Positions 1 through 8,900 of a stretch of DNA of 64,000 nucleotides are shown here, in pieces. Below the pieces are notes generated by a model. It did not search any database. It saw only the letters and a program-made list of their open reading frames with translations, and had not been told where the DNA came from. This DNA is from Sporosarcina sp. ACRSM (GTDB lineage Bacteria; Bacillota; Bacilli; Bacillales_A; Planococcaceae): contig NZ_JAKRNU010000004.1 of NCBI RefSeq assembly GCF_022346545.1, positions 124,001-188,000 of the forward strand. The letters run 5' to 3'. Made by a program: the position numbers and the translations under genes. Each line of letters opens with the position of its first letter. Position 1 is the stretch's first letter.

Positions 1-319
1 GAAACTTTTGCTGATCGAAGATGTCGGCGAGGAACCTTATCGAATCGATGGCATGTTGAATCAGCTGCGGATGGCCGGAAAACTGGCGGATGCGGCGGGA
101 ATCATCATCGGCGATTTTGCAGATGCGGAACCGAAGAAAGGAAAGGACTCTTTGACGCTGGCTGAAGTGTTCGACCATTATTTGGGCAATCTAGGGATTC
201 CCGTTGTCAAAGGCTTTCAAATCGGTCATTGCCAACCCCATTTTGCCGTGCCGCTCGGCGTCGAAGCCCAGTTGGATGGGAATGAACGGACGTTGACCAT
301 CTTGCCGGGAGTTGAATAA
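1..319 (+). CDS. LD-carboxypeptidase (peptidase S66), C-terminal part
   Basis: Only the last ~105 residues are in the window; the reading frame is open from base 2 and the gene begins upstream. S66 serine peptidases (LdcA/MccF type) cleave the L,D bond between meso-diaminopimelate and terminal D-Ala in murein tetrapeptides during cell-wall recycling. The fragment starts with LLIEDVGEEPYRIDGML, which fits the strand holding the catalytic Glu of the Ser-Glu-His triad. Near the end, KGFQIGHCQPHFAVPLG fits the segment with the catalytic His. The nucleophile Ser lies outside the window. A strong terminator follows directly. Family assignment is good; the choice between LdcA-like recycling and MccF-like immunity cannot be made from this fragment. 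Confidence 0.85.
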   Translation, partial: KLLLIEDVGEEPYRIDGMLNQLRMAGKLADAAGIIIGDFADAEPKKGKDSLTLAEVFDHYLGNLGIPVVKGFQIGHCQPHFAVPLGVEAQLDGNERTLTILPGVE

Positions 320-324
320 AAAAG

Positions 325-374
325 AAGGCTTGATGATCCATGCGGAAATTGACATGGATTTTCAAGCCTTTTTG
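325..374 (+). terminator. Rho-independent terminator after LD-carboxypeptidase
   Basis: Arms AAGGCTTGA (325-333) and TCAAGCCTT (362-370) pair fully. The loop can pair further (gatccatg with catggatt), and a T-rich tail follows. It separates the LD-carboxypeptidase from the urease region. Confidence 0.8.
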
Positions 375-664
375 TTTGATAACCGTTTTTTTAGGGTAGT
401 TTGGTATGAGAATAGATGATTGGAAAACGAATGTGATGATGCTTTGCAATGCATAAAGTTGAAGAAATCGGCATCAGGCTATATAATAGATTAGTCATCG
501 ACAAACCTCGACAAACTCTTCTTAAGCCCGATTCCATAGGGTTCCAACCGACCGGACGTCTGTTCCGAATTGCATGCTCATGCAACTATATAAAAAACAT
601 TAATTAAAAAAGAAAACGGAGTACGTGAATTATCTGAATCAATAGAGATTTGGATTTTTTATCT

Positions 665-845
665 TTATTCAACGGGCAACCAAACGATCATTGAATAAGG
701 AAAGGCAGGTTCAGTTCGCCGCATCCTAAAAGGAGAGTGCCTTAATTTCTGCAAAGATCACAGAAATACGGCAAATCGAACCCTTCGCTGTTCGATTGGC
801 AACACCTGCATAATAATTGAATAATAAAAAAAGAGGTGCTTAGAA
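665..845 (+). promoter_or_regulatory. Putative structured 5' leader of the urease operon
   Basis: The ~470 bases between the terminator and ureA hold no convincing gene, but the last 180 are rich in pairing. Hairpins: TTATTCAA/TTGAATAA (665-698), ATTTCTG/CAGAAAT (745-767) and AATCGAAC/GTTCGATT (774-797). GCAGGT (705-710) can pair with ACCTGC (804-809) to close a multi-branch domain. AAGGCA (702-707) could instead pair with TGCCTT (738-743). Those two pairings share bases 705-707, so they exclude each other, as in a regulatory switch. I matched it to no riboswitch class I know. Bases 375-664 show nothing I can name. Confidence 0.3.
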
Positions 846-1148
846 TTGAAGTTATCGCCAGTTGAACAGGAAAAATTGCTGTTACACGTTGCAGGTGAGC
901 TTGCATTGAAGCGTAAAGAACGCGGTGTGAAGTTGAATTACCCGGAAGCGGTTGCACTCCTCAGCCATTACATCATGGAAGGCGCGCGTGACGGGAAAAC
1001 GGTTGCGCAGTTGATGAGCGATACAAAGCATGTGCTGACAGTGGATGATGTTATGGAAGGTGTCGGCGATATGATCAGCGATGTACAGATTGAATGTACA
1101 TTCCCGGATGGCACAAAACTCGTAACCGTCCATAATCCGATTCAATAA
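846..1148 (+). CDS. ureA: Urease subunit gamma
   Basis: Small structural subunit of nickel urease (urea + water to ammonia and carbamate), cytosolic, part of the (alpha-beta-gamma)3 assembly. The 100 residues match the family length. The typical segments [22 protein letters not shown] and the end [14 protein letters not shown] are all present. The start is TTG, chosen because AAGAGGTG lies seven bases upstream and the protein then begins [11 protein letters not shown] like other gamma subunits. It is first of seven genes ureABCEFGD on one strand. The long upstream region may carry a regulatory leader. Confidence 0.97.
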   Translation: MKLSPVEQEKLLLHVAGELALKRKERGVKLNYPEAVALLSHYIMEGARDGKTVAQLMSDTKHVLTVDDVMEGVGDMISDVQIECTFPDGTKLVTVHNPIQ

Positions 1149-1165
1149 TAAGGGAGGTCATTTTT

Positions 1166-1537
1166 TTGATTCCAGGAGAGATTAGACCAGCAGAAGGCTT
1201 CATCGAAATAAACGTCGGGCGCCCGGTTAAGACAATCCGTGTGTCCAATACAGGCGATCGTCCGATACAGGTTGGTTCACATTTTCACTTCATCGAGGTT
1301 AACAGGTTTCTTGAGTTCGACCGTGAGCAGGCGGTCGGAATGCATTTGAACATTCCATCGGGAACAGCCGTGCGTTTTGAGCCGGGTGAGGAGAAAGAAG
1401 TCGAGTTGACGGAGTTCGGTGGCAAGCGACATGTTTTCGGTTTGAACAAGTTAACGGAAGGCTCTACGCATAATAAGGATGAGATTTTAGATAAAGCGAT
1501 CGAAGGTGGCTTTAAAGGAGCTGAGGATAGTAAATGA
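1166..1537 (+). CDS. ureB: Urease subunit beta
   Basis: Beta subunit of urease, 123 residues, which packs around the alpha subunit. It begins [16 protein letters not shown] with a TTG start behind AGGGAGGTCA. Further signature segments are [34 protein letters not shown] and the glycine-rich [11 protein letters not shown]. It ends four bases into ureC (ATGA overlap), so translation is likely coupled. The separate beta and gamma genes are the usual bacterial arrangement, unlike the fused form of Helicobacter. Confidence 0.97.
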   Translation: MIPGEIRPAEGFIEINVGRPVKTIRVSNTGDRPIQVGSHFHFIEVNRFLEFDREQAVGMHLNIPSGTAVRFEPGEEKEVELTEFGGKRHVFGLNKLTEGSTHNKDEILDKAIEGGFKGAEDSK

Positions 1538-3249
1538 GAGTAACACATGATCAGTATGCGAAAATGTTCGGTCCAACGGTAGGAGACAAAGTGCGTCTGG
1601 CGGATACGGACCTGTGGATCGAAGTCGAAAAAGATTATACGACGTATGGCGATGAAGGCGTTTTCGGCGGTGGGAAATCTTTGCGTGTCTCTATGGGACA
1701 AAACGGCAAAAACGTCCGGGATGAAGGTGTGCTCGACGCAGTGATCACGAATGTGGTGATCATCGACTACACAGGGATTGTCAAAGCGGATATTGGCATT
1801 AAAGATGGCCGCATCATCGGTATCGGTAAAGCCGGAAATCCGGACTCCATGGATGGTGTAGACCAAGATATGATCATCGGGGTCGGAACAGAAGTGTATG
1901 CAGGAGAAGGACTGATCGCGACAGCGGGTGCCATCGACACACATATCCACTTCATCAGCCCGGAGCAGGTCGAGACGGCATTGAACGCTGGAACAACGAC
2001 GTTCATCGGCGGCGGAACCGGCCCGGCAGCGGGTTCGAAAGCGACCAGTGTCACACCGGGCGTGTGGCATCTTCACCGGATGCTACAAGCGGTTGAAGAT
2101 TTGCCGATCAACGTCGGTCTTCTTGGGAAAGGGAGCGCTTCCGTTCCTGAACCGATTGTCGAGCAAGTCCGTGCCGGCGCAATTGGCATGAAAATCCATG
2201 AAGACTGGGGTGCGACTCCGGCTGCACTCGACCAGAGCCTTTCGGTAGCGGATGAGTATGATATCCAAGTGGCCTTACACTCAGACACGCTCAACGAGGC
2301 TGGATTCGTCGAAAATACGATTGAAGCGATCGACGGTCGCGTCATCCATATTTTCCATACGGAAGGAGCGGGCGGCGGTCACGCACCTGACCAGTTGAAA
2401 TTGGCAGGGCACCCGAATATCTTGCCGGCATCCACTAATCCGACAAAACCGCTTACGACAAATACAATCGACGAACATTTGGACATGCTCATGGTTTGTC
2501 ACCATTTGAAACATGATGTGCCGGAAGACGTAGCGTTCGCGGATTCACGTATTCGTCCTGAAACGATTGCAGCAGAGGACATCATGCAAGATCTGGGGAT
2601 CCTCAGCATCATGTCATCCGACTCACAGGCGATGGGTCGTGTCGGAGAAGTGACGATTCGTACATTCCAAACAGCAGACAAAATGAAAAAACAACGCGGC
2701 CCACTTCCACAAGATGAAGGAAAAGGGAATGATAATTACCGCGTGAAGCGCTATATTGCAAAATTGAATATCAACCCTGCGATTGCACAAGGAATCAGCC
2801 ACGAAGTCGGTTCACTGGAAGAAGGAAAACTGGCGGATATCATCCTTTGGGATCCGGCATTCTTCGGCGTGAAAGCGGAAGTCGTCATTAAAGGCGGTAT
2901 TGCTGTCTATGCGATGACGGGCGACCCGAACGCATCCATTCCGACACCGCAACCGATGATGGGACGCCGCATGTACGGCTTCCATGGAAAAGGGCCGCAA
3001 AACGCAGCGATGACATTCCTGCCGAAAATCGCAGTGGAGGAAGGTCTTCCTGAAGAGCTCGGCTTGAAGCGGATGATCGGTACAGTGAAAAACTGCCGGA
3101 ATATCGGCAAGAAAGATATGAAGCATAATAGCGAAACACCGGACATCGATGTCAATCCAGAAACCTATGAAGTGAAAATCGATGGCGAATTGGCGACTTG
3201 TGAACCGTTAAGCGTTCTACCAATGGCGCAACGTTATTTCCTATTTTGA
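1534..3249 (+). CDS. ureC: Urease subunit alpha (catalytic)
   Basis: Catalytic subunit of nickel urease, 571 residues, full length. All expected active-site residues are visible: His137 and His139 (DTHIHF), the lysine carbamylated to bridge both nickels (Lys220 in GMKIHEDWG), His249 (ALHSDTLNE), His275 ([14 protein letters not shown]), the mobile-flap Cys322 and His323 (MVCHHL) and Asp363 (SSDSQAMGR). These numbers coincide with those used for Sporosarcina pasteurii urease, supporting a close relative. The start overlaps the ureB stop. About 120 bases without a gene follow before ureE. There is no sign of damage, so the enzyme should be active once matured by UreEFGD. Confidence 0.98.
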   Translation: MRVTHDQYAKMFGPTVGDKVRLADTDLWIEVEKDYTTYGDEGVFGGGKSLRVSMGQNGKNVRDEGVLDAVITNVVIIDYTGIVKADIGIKDGRIIGIGKAGNPDSMDGVDQDMIIGVGTEVYAGEGLIATAGAIDTHIHFISPEQVETALNAGTTTFIGGGTGPAAGSKATSVTPGVWHLHRMLQAVEDLPINVGLLGKGSASVPEPIVEQVRAGAIGMKIHEDWGATPAALDQSLSVADEYDIQVALHSDTLNEAGFVENTIEAIDGRVIHIFHTEGAGGGHAPDQLKLAGHPNILPASTNPTKPLTTNTIDEHLDMLMVCHHLKHDVPEDVAFADSRIRPETIAAEDIMQDLGILSIMSSDSQAMGRVGEVTIRTFQTADKMKKQRGPLPQDEGKGNDNYRVKRYIAKLNINPAIAQGISHEVGSLEEGKLADIILWDPAFFGVKAEVVIKGGIAVYAMTGDPNASIPTPQPMMGRRMYGFHGKGPQNAAMTFLPKIAVEEGLPEELGLKRMIGTVKNCRNIGKKDMKHNSETPDIDVNPETYEVKIDGELATCEPLSVLPMAQRYFLF

Positions 3250-3368
3250 GCGAATTGTTAATAACTTGTTGAAGTAAAGGGACGAGAATCATCCGAAAAG
3301 ACAGGTGAAATGACAAGTAGAAAATTCCACCTTGTCTTTTCGAATATTGTTGTGAAGGAGAATGCACA

Positions 3369-3896
3369 ATGCTGATTACAAAAGTCATTGGAAATATCGG
3401 TACGGAAGAAGAAGTTGCAGGGAAAAAGACAGAATGGCTTGAACTCGACTGGGAAGAGTTGAGTAAACGTATTTTGCGCAGGGAAACAGATCAGGGCACG
3501 GATATTGCGCTGGCGCTCGAACAATCTCATGAAGATCACGAACACGATCATGACCATGATGACCACGACCATGATCATGGAGACCACGGTCACCATCATC
3601 ACGAACGCCAAACCTTGCAATATGGCGATCTTTTATACGAAGATAACGAACGTCGTATTGCTGTGCGCACGAAAATGGAGCCGGTCATTGTCATCCGTCC
3701 GAAAAATATGACGGAAATGGGCAAGACAGCGTTCGAACTCGGCAACCGCCATACACCTGCACTTATTGAAGAAAATGAAGTGATTGTACGTGCAGACCAT
3801 ACGCTGAACAAATTATTGGACGAAGTGGGTGTCGACTATGAAACAACTGAAAGACGCTTCAAACAACCGTTCAGATATCGCGGACATTCCCACTGA
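3369..3896 (+). CDS. ureE: Urease accessory protein UreE, nickel metallochaperone with internal His-rich insert
   Basis: Delivers nickel to the UreG-UreF-UreD-apourease complex. 175 residues: N-terminal peptide-binding domain (1-50), then the metal-binding domain (about 80-160). An unusual insert at 54-78 holds twelve His alternating with Asp/Glu and ends in four consecutive His. It lies in the loop between [11 protein letters not shown] and [13 protein letters not shown]. The classic Klebsiella UreE carries its His-rich stretch at the C terminus. Here the C terminus has only RGHSH. The insert probably stores or buffers nickel. The ATG follows GAAGGAG. The 3' end overlaps ureF by about 59 bases. 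Confidence 0.95.
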   Translation: MLITKVIGNIGTEEEVAGKKTEWLELDWEELSKRILRRETDQGTDIALALEQSHEDHEHDHDHDDHDHDHGDHGHHHHERQTLQYGDLLYEDNERRIAVRTKMEPVIVIRPKNMTEMGKTAFELGNRHTPALIEENEVIVRADHTLNKLLDEVGVDYETTERRFKQPFRYRGHSH

Positions 3897-4578
3897 TTCC
3901 GCGTTGCTACGCCTGTTCCAAATTCATGATTCCGCCTTTCCAATTGGTTCGTACACCCAATCATATGGGATGGAAACGTATATCCAGGAAGATCGAATTC
4001 GAACGAAGGAAGATTTGATTAACTATTGTACGTCCTTTCTTTTCCATAACTTGGTATATGGAGACGCGATTTTAATCCAGGCGGCATATGCAGCAGCCGA
4101 AGAGCGGGATCTTGAAAAACTGCTTGAACTGGAGCAGCTTTGCGGGGCGATCAAATTGGCGAAAGAATCACGTGATGCCAGTGTGAACCTTGGCAGGCAA
4201 TTTATTCGGACGGTATCACCGCTTGGCACGGATGATTTCCTAGCCGAGTGGAAAGAACGGATGGAAACGAAAGAAATTAAGGGACATTATGCTGTCCTTT
4301 ATGGCATATACAGCGCGACGACAGGTGTGAGTGTCCATCATGCGGTGTTGACTTATCTGTTTGCTTCATTGAACGGGCTCGTTCAAAATGCAGTCCGTGC
4401 GGTACCTTTCGGGCAAAACACGGGTGTCCAAGCGATGTATGAATTGATTGATCGCGTGACGGAAGCGGCTGATTTGGTGTCAACATTGACAGTGGATGAC
4501 CTGAGCAACAATGCGCTTGGCATCGAGCTTGCTTCGATGAAACACGAATATTTATTCTCAAGATTGTTTATCTCTTAA
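3838..4578 (+). CDS. ureF: Urease accessory protein UreF
   Basis: UreF bridges UreD and UreG and acts as a gate for nickel insertion into apourease. About 246 residues, all-helical. It has the family hallmarks [24 protein letters not shown] near the N terminus (positions ~25-48) and the conserved C-terminal stretch around [21 protein letters not shown]. The ATG at 3838 was chosen; an in-frame GTG lies nine bases upstream (3829) and neither has a strong ribosome site. The start lies inside ureE, so expression is probably by coupling. The N-terminal ~25 residues are poorly conserved, so a later start cannot be excluded. Confidence 0.93.
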   Translation: MKQLKDASNNRSDIADIPTDSALLRLFQIHDSAFPIGSYTQSYGMETYIQEDRIRTKEDLINYCTSFLFHNLVYGDAILIQAAYAAAEERDLEKLLELEQLCGAIKLAKESRDASVNLGRQFIRTVSPLGTDDFLAEWKERMETKEIKGHYAVLYGIYSATTGVSVHHAVLTYLFASLNGLVQNAVRAVPFGQNTGVQAMYELIDRVTEAADLVSTLTVDDLSNNALGIELASMKHEYLFSRLFIS

Positions 4579-4599
4579 TTTTGGAAGGAGTTTTTCAAT

Positions 4600-5229
4600 A
4601 TGAAACCAGTACGTATCGGCATCGGTGGTCCAGTAGGATCGGGGAAAACATCACTCGTCGACCAACTGACACGTGCGATGCATAAAGACTATAATGTGGC
4701 GGTTATTACGAATGATATTTACACACGTGAAGACGCCCAGTTCCTCATCAACAACGGTATACTTGAAGAAAATCGTATTTTAGGGGTTGAAACAGGTGGT
4801 TGTCCACATACGGCCATCCGTGAAGACGCGTCGATGAACTTTGCTGCGATCGATGAATTGAAAAATCGTTTCAACGACCTTGATATTATTTTCGTAGAAA
4901 GCGGCGGCGATAACTTGTCCGCAACATTCAGCCCGGAACTTGTTGACGGTTATATTTATGTCATCGACGTGGCGGAAGGACAGGACATCCCGCGTAAAGG
5001 CGGTCCGGCATTGACGCGCTCTGATCTGTTGTTGATCAATAAAACGGAACTTGCTCCACATGTCGGCGTAGACCTTGAATTGATGGATAGCGACGCTAAA
5101 AAAATGCGTGGTGGCCGTCCATATATTTTCACAGACGTCAGAACGCAGAAAAATGTCGATAAAGTCGTCGACTGGATCAAGCACAGCATGTTATTGGAAG
5201 GTGCGGGCTCCGCTGGTTCCGATGATTAA
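4600..5229 (+). CDS. ureG: Urease accessory GTPase UreG
   Basis: SIMIBI-class GTPase that powers nickel delivery to urease. 209 residues. The P-loop [10 protein letters not shown] sits at residues ~10-19, followed by [10 protein letters not shown], the nickel-coordinating Cys-Pro-His motif in [16 protein letters not shown], the Walker B-like [12 protein letters not shown], and LLINKTEL (guanine-binding NKxE type). The ATG follows AAGGAG. The end overlaps the ureD start by eight bases. No odd features. Confidence 0.97.
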   Translation: MKPVRIGIGGPVGSGKTSLVDQLTRAMHKDYNVAVITNDIYTREDAQFLINNGILEENRILGVETGGCPHTAIREDASMNFAAIDELKNRFNDLDIIFVESGGDNLSATFSPELVDGYIYVIDVAEGQDIPRKGGPALTRSDLLLINKTELAPHVGVDLELMDSDAKKMRGGRPYIFTDVRTQKNVDKVVDWIKHSMLLEGAGSAGSDD

Positions 5230-6028
5230 GCCGTCCCGTGTCAATCATCACGGCAAGCTCGATATGGCGTTTGAGCCGAGACGGGGCTACACGCGAATGC
5301 CGCATGTTTACCAACAGCCCCCGTTGAAAGCGAGTCGGGAATTGTACGAAGGCAATGATCCAACAGCCACCGTCTACATCATGGAATCATCAGGCGGCAT
5401 GGTCGCGGGGGACCGCAATGATATTACAGTCAAACTCGCGCCGGATAGCCGGGCGCGTCTCGTGCAACAAGCCGCACTGAAAATCTATCCATCCCATACA
5501 GGCGATACATGCTACTTGACCATCGATGTCGAACTGGGAGAACGCTCGCGTTTGGAATGGATGCCAGAAGTGCTCATCCCGTTCGCAGACGCCAAATTCC
5601 AAGTGGACACTACCCTTCGCATAGCGGGGGATGCCACGGTCATCTGGGGCGAGATTGTCGCGCCGGGACGCGAAAAACGAGGCGAAATCTTTGCCTATCA
5701 ATCATTCCGCTCCAATTTCAAAATCCTAGTCGAAAACGAACTGCTCGCTTTTGACACGCTCCATTTTTCGCCACGCGATGTGCCGTTTGCAAGCATTGGC
5801 GTTTTGGAAGAAGCGATGTACGTTGGCTCCATCTGGCTCGTCTCCCCGAAAGCAGACGACATCGACGTGCGTGCACTGCAAGAAACATTGCGTGTTGAAG
5901 AAGGTTTAAAAGCAGGGATTACACGGTTGGAAGGAAACGCCATCCATTGCAGATGGCTCGCAGTAGATCAGTGGACGATGCAAGAAGAAATGAAACGTCT
6001 ATACGCGCAATTGGCGAGTATGGTATGA
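5222..6028 (+). CDS. ureD: Urease accessory protein UreD (UreH)
   Basis: Scaffold that binds apourease and recruits UreF and UreG for nickel insertion. 268 residues from an ATG that overlaps the ureG stop; the longer upstream frame inside ureG is not coding for this protein. Family features: a start region with [14 protein letters not shown], the segment [16 protein letters not shown] (~45-60), [12 protein letters not shown], and [13 protein letters not shown]. Last gene of the urease operon. No nickel transporter gene is adjacent, so uptake must be encoded elsewhere. Confidence 0.95.
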   Translation: MIKPSRVNHHGKLDMAFEPRRGYTRMPHVYQQPPLKASRELYEGNDPTATVYIMESSGGMVAGDRNDITVKLAPDSRARLVQQAALKIYPSHTGDTCYLTIDVELGERSRLEWMPEVLIPFADAKFQVDTTLRIAGDATVIWGEIVAPGREKRGEIFAYQSFRSNFKILVENELLAFDTLHFSPRDVPFASIGVLEEAMYVGSIWLVSPKADDIDVRALQETLRVEEGLKAGITRLEGNAIHCRWLAVDQWTMQEEMKRLYAQLASMV

Positions 6029-6030
6029 AG

Positions 6031-6057
6031 GGCACTCCGGTTAGGGGTGCCTTTTTT
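6031..6057 (+). terminator. Terminator of the urease operon
   Basis: GGCACTCC (6031-6038) pairs with GGGGTGCC (6044-6051), with one G-T pair, and runs into six T. It lies three bases after the ureD stop and closes ureABCEFGD. Confidence 0.85.
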
Positions 6058-6116
6058 GAAATGGTGGTGTGATGTTGTTTAGTTAGTTGGAAGGGGTATG
6101 AAGTTCACGAAAACGA

Positions 6117-6482
6117 TCATTTATTCCAGATTTTCATTAAAAAATTGGTTGCCCATTCATAGCAAGACGAAGCGATAAAAAGCACAACGATCAGATAAGC
6201 ATAGCGAAGAAAAACGGGGATATTGTGTTCTTTCATGAAGCTGGCGGAAGCAATTATAATAATGGCTAGCACAGCGATCAATAAGATAAACAGACCAACT
6301 TGCATAACCAGCTTGGGAATAGGTGTGGTTCGGATTGTATTCCGAAACTTCACCGCTTTAATTAAGAGAAAAGAAAATAAAACAATCCAAAGGTATTCCT
6401 TTGCTATAAAAAATAAGATAATTCCCGAGAATACGAGGAGCCAAGTGAATTTTTCATATTGCGTGTCGATGAATTTTAGCAT
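6117..6482 (-). CDS. Small integral membrane protein of unknown function
   Basis: 121 residues, not recognised. Very hydrophobic, with probably four membrane helices: about residues 12-28, 30-42, 60-85 and 92-112. Charged residues are confined to the ends and to a loop around 43-58 (KFRNTIRTTPIPK). The start is ATG behind AAGGAGA, which supports real translation. It is alone on the minus strand between the urease operon and a thioesterase gene. No motif suggests a function. Confidence 0.7.
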   Translation of the reverse strand: MLKFIDTQYEKFTWLLVFSGIILFFIAKEYLWIVLFSFLLIKAVKFRNTIRTTPIPKLVMQVGLFILLIAVLAIIIIASASFMKEHNIPVFLRYAYLIVVLFIASSCYEWATNFLMKIWNK

Positions 6483-6562
6483 GGTAAATCTCCTTGTAGG
6501 GTCTATACTATATGTATGGAACGATTAACTATATTTTTACATGTTACGGAGGAGAAGGTCAA

Positions 6563-7039
6563 ATGACGGAAAGTAGACCGATGAGCCAATCACGCACCAT
6601 CCAGACAAAACTGGTATTGCCGCAGGATTCGAATCATTTGCAAACGATTTTCGGAGGGAAGGTGCTTGCCTATATTGACGAACTTGCCGCAATCACAGCC
6701 ATGAAGCATTCCAACAAGGCAGTTGTCACTGCCTCGATCGACTCAGTCGACTTCCTCTCATCTGCTCATGTAGGGGACATCCTTGAACTCGAAGCAATCG
6801 TCAGTTCTACGGGCCGTACCTCAATGGAAGTGTTTGTAACTGTCCAGTCCATAAATCCAATTTTAGGTGAAACAAAACGGACAACCGAAGCATTCTTAAC
6901 GATGGTTGCGATGGATGAAAACAATAAACCGGCACCGATTCCTGCCGTTTTTCCTGAATCGGAAGATGAAAAGAGTTTGTTCGAAACCGCTGCTGCACGC
7001 CGCGCGCATCGAAAGTTGCGTGGAGAGTTGAAGCATTGA
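6563..7039 (+). CDS. Acyl-CoA thioesterase, hotdog fold (YkhA-like)
   Basis: Cleaves acyl-CoA to free acid and CoA; cytosolic hexameric hotdog enzyme. 158 residues from an ATG with GGAGGAGAAGG upstream; an in-frame ATG 17 codons earlier lacks a ribosome site. The catalytic signature is clear: N-H-L...F-G-G-K...D in DSNHLQTIFGGKVLAYIDE (about residues 25-43), followed by a second strand set VVTASIDSVDFLSSAHVGD and RTSMEVFVTVQS. The substrate length preference cannot be read from sequence. Monocistronic with its own terminator. Confidence 0.88.
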   Translation: MTESRPMSQSRTIQTKLVLPQDSNHLQTIFGGKVLAYIDELAAITAMKHSNKAVVTASIDSVDFLSSAHVGDILELEAIVSSTGRTSMEVFVTVQSINPILGETKRTTEAFLTMVAMDENNKPAPIPAVFPESEDEKSLFETAAARRAHRKLRGELKH

Positions 7040-7046
7040 ATTTAAA

Positions 7047-7076
7047 AAAAGTCCACAATAATTTGTGGGCTTTTTA
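7047..7076 (+). terminator. Terminator after thioesterase gene
   Basis: AAGTCCACAA and TTGTGGGCTT pair across a short AT loop (about 7049-7072) and run into T residues. Confidence 0.75.
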
Positions 7077-7120
7077 AATTTGCAGAATTTAAGTTGATAA
7101 ATTTTCTTTTTAATTTTCAA

Positions 7121-7149
7121 TTGACTTACTATTCTATTTGTCTTACAAT
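7121..7149 (+). promoter_or_regulatory. Promoter with FadR/GntR-type operator over the -10 box (unit 1)
   Basis: -35 TTGACT (7121-7126), a 17-base spacer and -10 TACAAT (7144-7149) form a good sigma-A promoter. The palindrome TTGTCTTACAA (7138-7148) overlaps the -10. It fits the TNGTNNNACNA operator known for FadR-subfamily GntR regulators. The same promoter-operator layout recurs at 11841-11869, and a GntR/FCD gene lies at 15625, so repression by that protein is likely. Confidence 0.75.
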
Positions 7150-7255
7150 ATGATAAAGCGATAATTAGTAAAATACAGAAGATTGGAAAGGGTGGTCAGC
7201 CAAAAAAAGTGCGAAGCTAAATATGATATAAGCTTTGTAGAGGGAGGAAACGCTT

Positions 7256-7711
7256 ATGAATTATGAAGAAAAGCTGGAAAGTATGGGCTATAAACTTTCA
7301 GGACAAGCAAATAAACGTATATTTGAAGATGGCGTTCGTATTGGCAATTTAATTTTTATATCTGGCAACGCAGCAAAGGTAGATGGGGTCTTAAAGTATC
7401 AAGGAATTGTAGGAGATACAGTTTCGATGGAAGAAGCACAAGATGCAGCCAAAATTGCGTTTGTTAATTGTTTAGCTACCGTGCGAAATATGATGGGAAG
7501 TCTCAACTCTATTAAAAAAATAGTCAATATAAAAGGTTATGTGGCAAGCACACCAGATTTCATAGAGCAACCGGAAGTGATGAATGAAGTGTCCGCTTTT
7601 GCATTAGAAGTGTTCGGTGAAGTAGGGAGACATAGTAGAGTTTCGCTGGGGGCAAGTTCTCTTCCCGGAGGGACTCCTGTAGAAGTTGAAATCATTGTGG
7701 AAGTGGAATGA
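7256..7711 (+). CDS. RidA/YjgF family protein
   Basis: 151 residues of the Rid superfamily, whose founding member hydrolyses reactive enamine/imine intermediates released by PLP and related enzymes. Visible features: the central LIFISGNAAKVDG strand (~32-44), the helix EEAQDAAKIAFVNCLATVRNMMG, and the C-terminal HSRVSLGASSLPGGTPVEVEIIVEV, whose Arg aligns with the conserved active-site Arg. It belongs to the longer RidA subfamily with an N-terminal ~15-residue extension. The ATG follows AGGGAGG. It is the first gene behind the GntR-operator promoter, which suggests that the pathway passes through an imine or enamine. The substrate is unknown. Confidence 0.88.
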   Translation: MNYEEKLESMGYKLSGQANKRIFEDGVRIGNLIFISGNAAKVDGVLKYQGIVGDTVSMEEAQDAAKIAFVNCLATVRNMMGSLNSIKKIVNIKGYVASTPDFIEQPEVMNEVSAFALEVFGEVGRHSRVSLGASSLPGGTPVEVEIIVEVE

Positions 7712-7761
7712 ATGGCTTTAAGGAATGGATTTGGAATAAAAATGAAAAGGGGCAATGAACG

Positions 7762-8760
7762 ATGGAAAATGTATTAACAAAAACGAGAAAAGAACTGTTG
7801 GAAGATTTACCACTAGGGATTAAACAATTATTTACAAGCATCACGCATTTAAAAGAAGGAGAAAAAGTGCTTGTCATTACCGATGAAAATAAAAAAGAAA
7901 TCGGAGAATTTGTTTATAAATATGCAAAGGAATTCTTTGAAACGACTTTGATGGTGATGCCGACAAGAGAAGGACATGGGGCTGAACCGACTGAAGCTGT
8001 ACGGGCAGCAATGAACAATTGCGATGTGGCTTTTGGTGCGACAACTTATTCGATGTACCATTCAAAAGCGCGTTTGGATGCAAGTAAAAATGGCCGCCTT
8101 CGTTGGATCGGACTTCAAGATTATGCGCTACATATGTTTGAAAAAGGCGGATTAACAGCGGATTTTGATGAGGTTACAGAAGTGGTTAACCGGGTGGCAC
8201 CTCATTATAAAGGAAAAACATTTACACTGACTGCTCCTGGCGGCACACATATGGTTTGCAGCATAGAAGGAAGAGAACCTGTATTGGACCATGGTACAGC
8301 AACTGTGCCTGGAGCTGCTTCGTTTCCTCCTAACGCAGAAGTTGCCCTAGGTCCGGTTGAAGGAACTGCCAATGGTGTATTAGTGTTTGACGGAAGTATT
8401 CCTCATCCATTATTAAACCTTATTGAGGAACCGATCACATGCATCGTCAAAGATGGCTTCATTACAGAAATCCAAGGTGGACGCGAGGCGGATATTTTAC
8501 GTCAAATGCTGGCGGATTTCAATGATCCGACCGTTTACAATATTGCAGAACTGGGTCTTGGATTGAATAAAGAGAATTTCCTTTGTGGACATATGGCACC
8601 TGATGAAGGCTCTTTTGGAAATATCCATATTGGAATCGGAAAGAATTTAAACTTTGGTGGACATGTAAATTCACCGCTCCATCTAGATATGGTCATTAAA
8701 ACGGTTACTTGTGTAATTGACGATCGAACGATTATGAGAGATGGAGAATTGCTCGTCTAA
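7762..8760 (+). CDS. NicX/M29-like metalloenzyme (aminopeptidase or dihydroxypyridine dioxygenase superfamily)
   Basis: 332 residues of the COG2309 superfamily, which contains M29 aminopeptidases and the Fe(II) ring-cleaving 2,5-dihydroxypyridine 5,6-dioxygenase NicX. The C-terminal half resembles NicX as I remember it: GFITEIQGG (232-240), FNDPTVYNIAELGLGL (253-268), His277, and SPLHLD, giving His307 and Asp309 at the positions of the NicX iron ligands (reported as H265, H318, D320). The N-terminal half is typical of the superfamily (Rossmann-like, KVLVIT at 35-40). The ATG follows AAAAGGGG. It lies between RidA and a TRAP transporter. Whether it oxidises a ring or hydrolyses a bond cannot be decided here. 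Confidence 0.75.
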   Translation: MENVLTKTRKELLEDLPLGIKQLFTSITHLKEGEKVLVITDENKKEIGEFVYKYAKEFFETTLMVMPTREGHGAEPTEAVRAAMNNCDVAFGATTYSMYHSKARLDASKNGRLRWIGLQDYALHMFEKGGLTADFDEVTEVVNRVAPHYKGKTFTLTAPGGTHMVCSIEGREPVLDHGTATVPGAASFPPNAEVALGPVEGTANGVLVFDGSIPHPLLNLIEEPITCIVKDGFITEIQGGREADILRQMLADFNDPTVYNIAELGLGLNKENFLCGHMAPDEGSFGNIHIGIGKNLNFGGHVNSPLHLDMVIKTVTCVIDDRTIMRDGELLV

Positions 8761-8786
8761 ACAAGTTTCAATCTCTTTCTAGATTA

Positions 8787-8846
8787 TAACCTCTTGGTAG
8801 TTAAAGTGTTCGGGAAGAAAAGCCACCTCCACATGCCAAGGGGTTA
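8787..8846 (+). promoter_or_regulatory. Intercistronic hairpin before dctP
   Basis: TAACCTCTTGG (8787-8797) pairs with CCAAGGGGTTA (8836-8846), one G-T pair, around a 38-base loop. No T-run follows, so it is more likely an mRNA processing or stabilising hairpin than a terminator. It sits in the 140-base gap between the NicX-like gene and the TRAP genes. Confidence 0.4.
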
Positions 8847-8861
8847 CTCAATAAGATGTTA

Positions 8862-8879
8862 ATCGTAAGCGCTTACAAA
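8862..8879 (+). promoter_or_regulatory. Candidate CcpA (cre) site upstream of dctP
   Basis: A perfect 12-base palindrome GTAAGCGCTTAC (8865-8876), flanked by TTT and AAT, fits the catabolite-responsive element consensus WTGNNANCGNNNNCA at 14 of 15 positions on the minus strand. It lies about 20 bases before the dctP start. It suggests glucose repression of solute uptake. Confidence 0.55.
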
Positions 8880-8900
8880 TCATGATGCAAGGGTGAGGAT

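Noticed and set aside
391..585. 64-codon minus-strand frame between LD-carboxypeptidase and ureA
   Set aside because: No ribosome site, no protein-like features, and its composition is that of intergenic DNA.
665..845. Known riboswitch classes (NiCo, glycine, guanidine, c-di-GMP, TPP, T-box) for the urease leader
   Set aside because: None of the conserved core motifs I remember for these classes fits the sequence.
1285..2076. 263-codon open frame on the minus strand inside ureBC
   Set aside because: It lies antisense to the highly conserved ureB/ureC genes, is His/Cys/Arg-rich and has no ribosome site; a shadow of codon bias.
5108..5221. Longer N-terminal extension of ureD
   Set aside because: It would overlap ureG by about 120 bases, and the extra residues do not resemble UreD; the ATG at 5222 begins a normal UreD.
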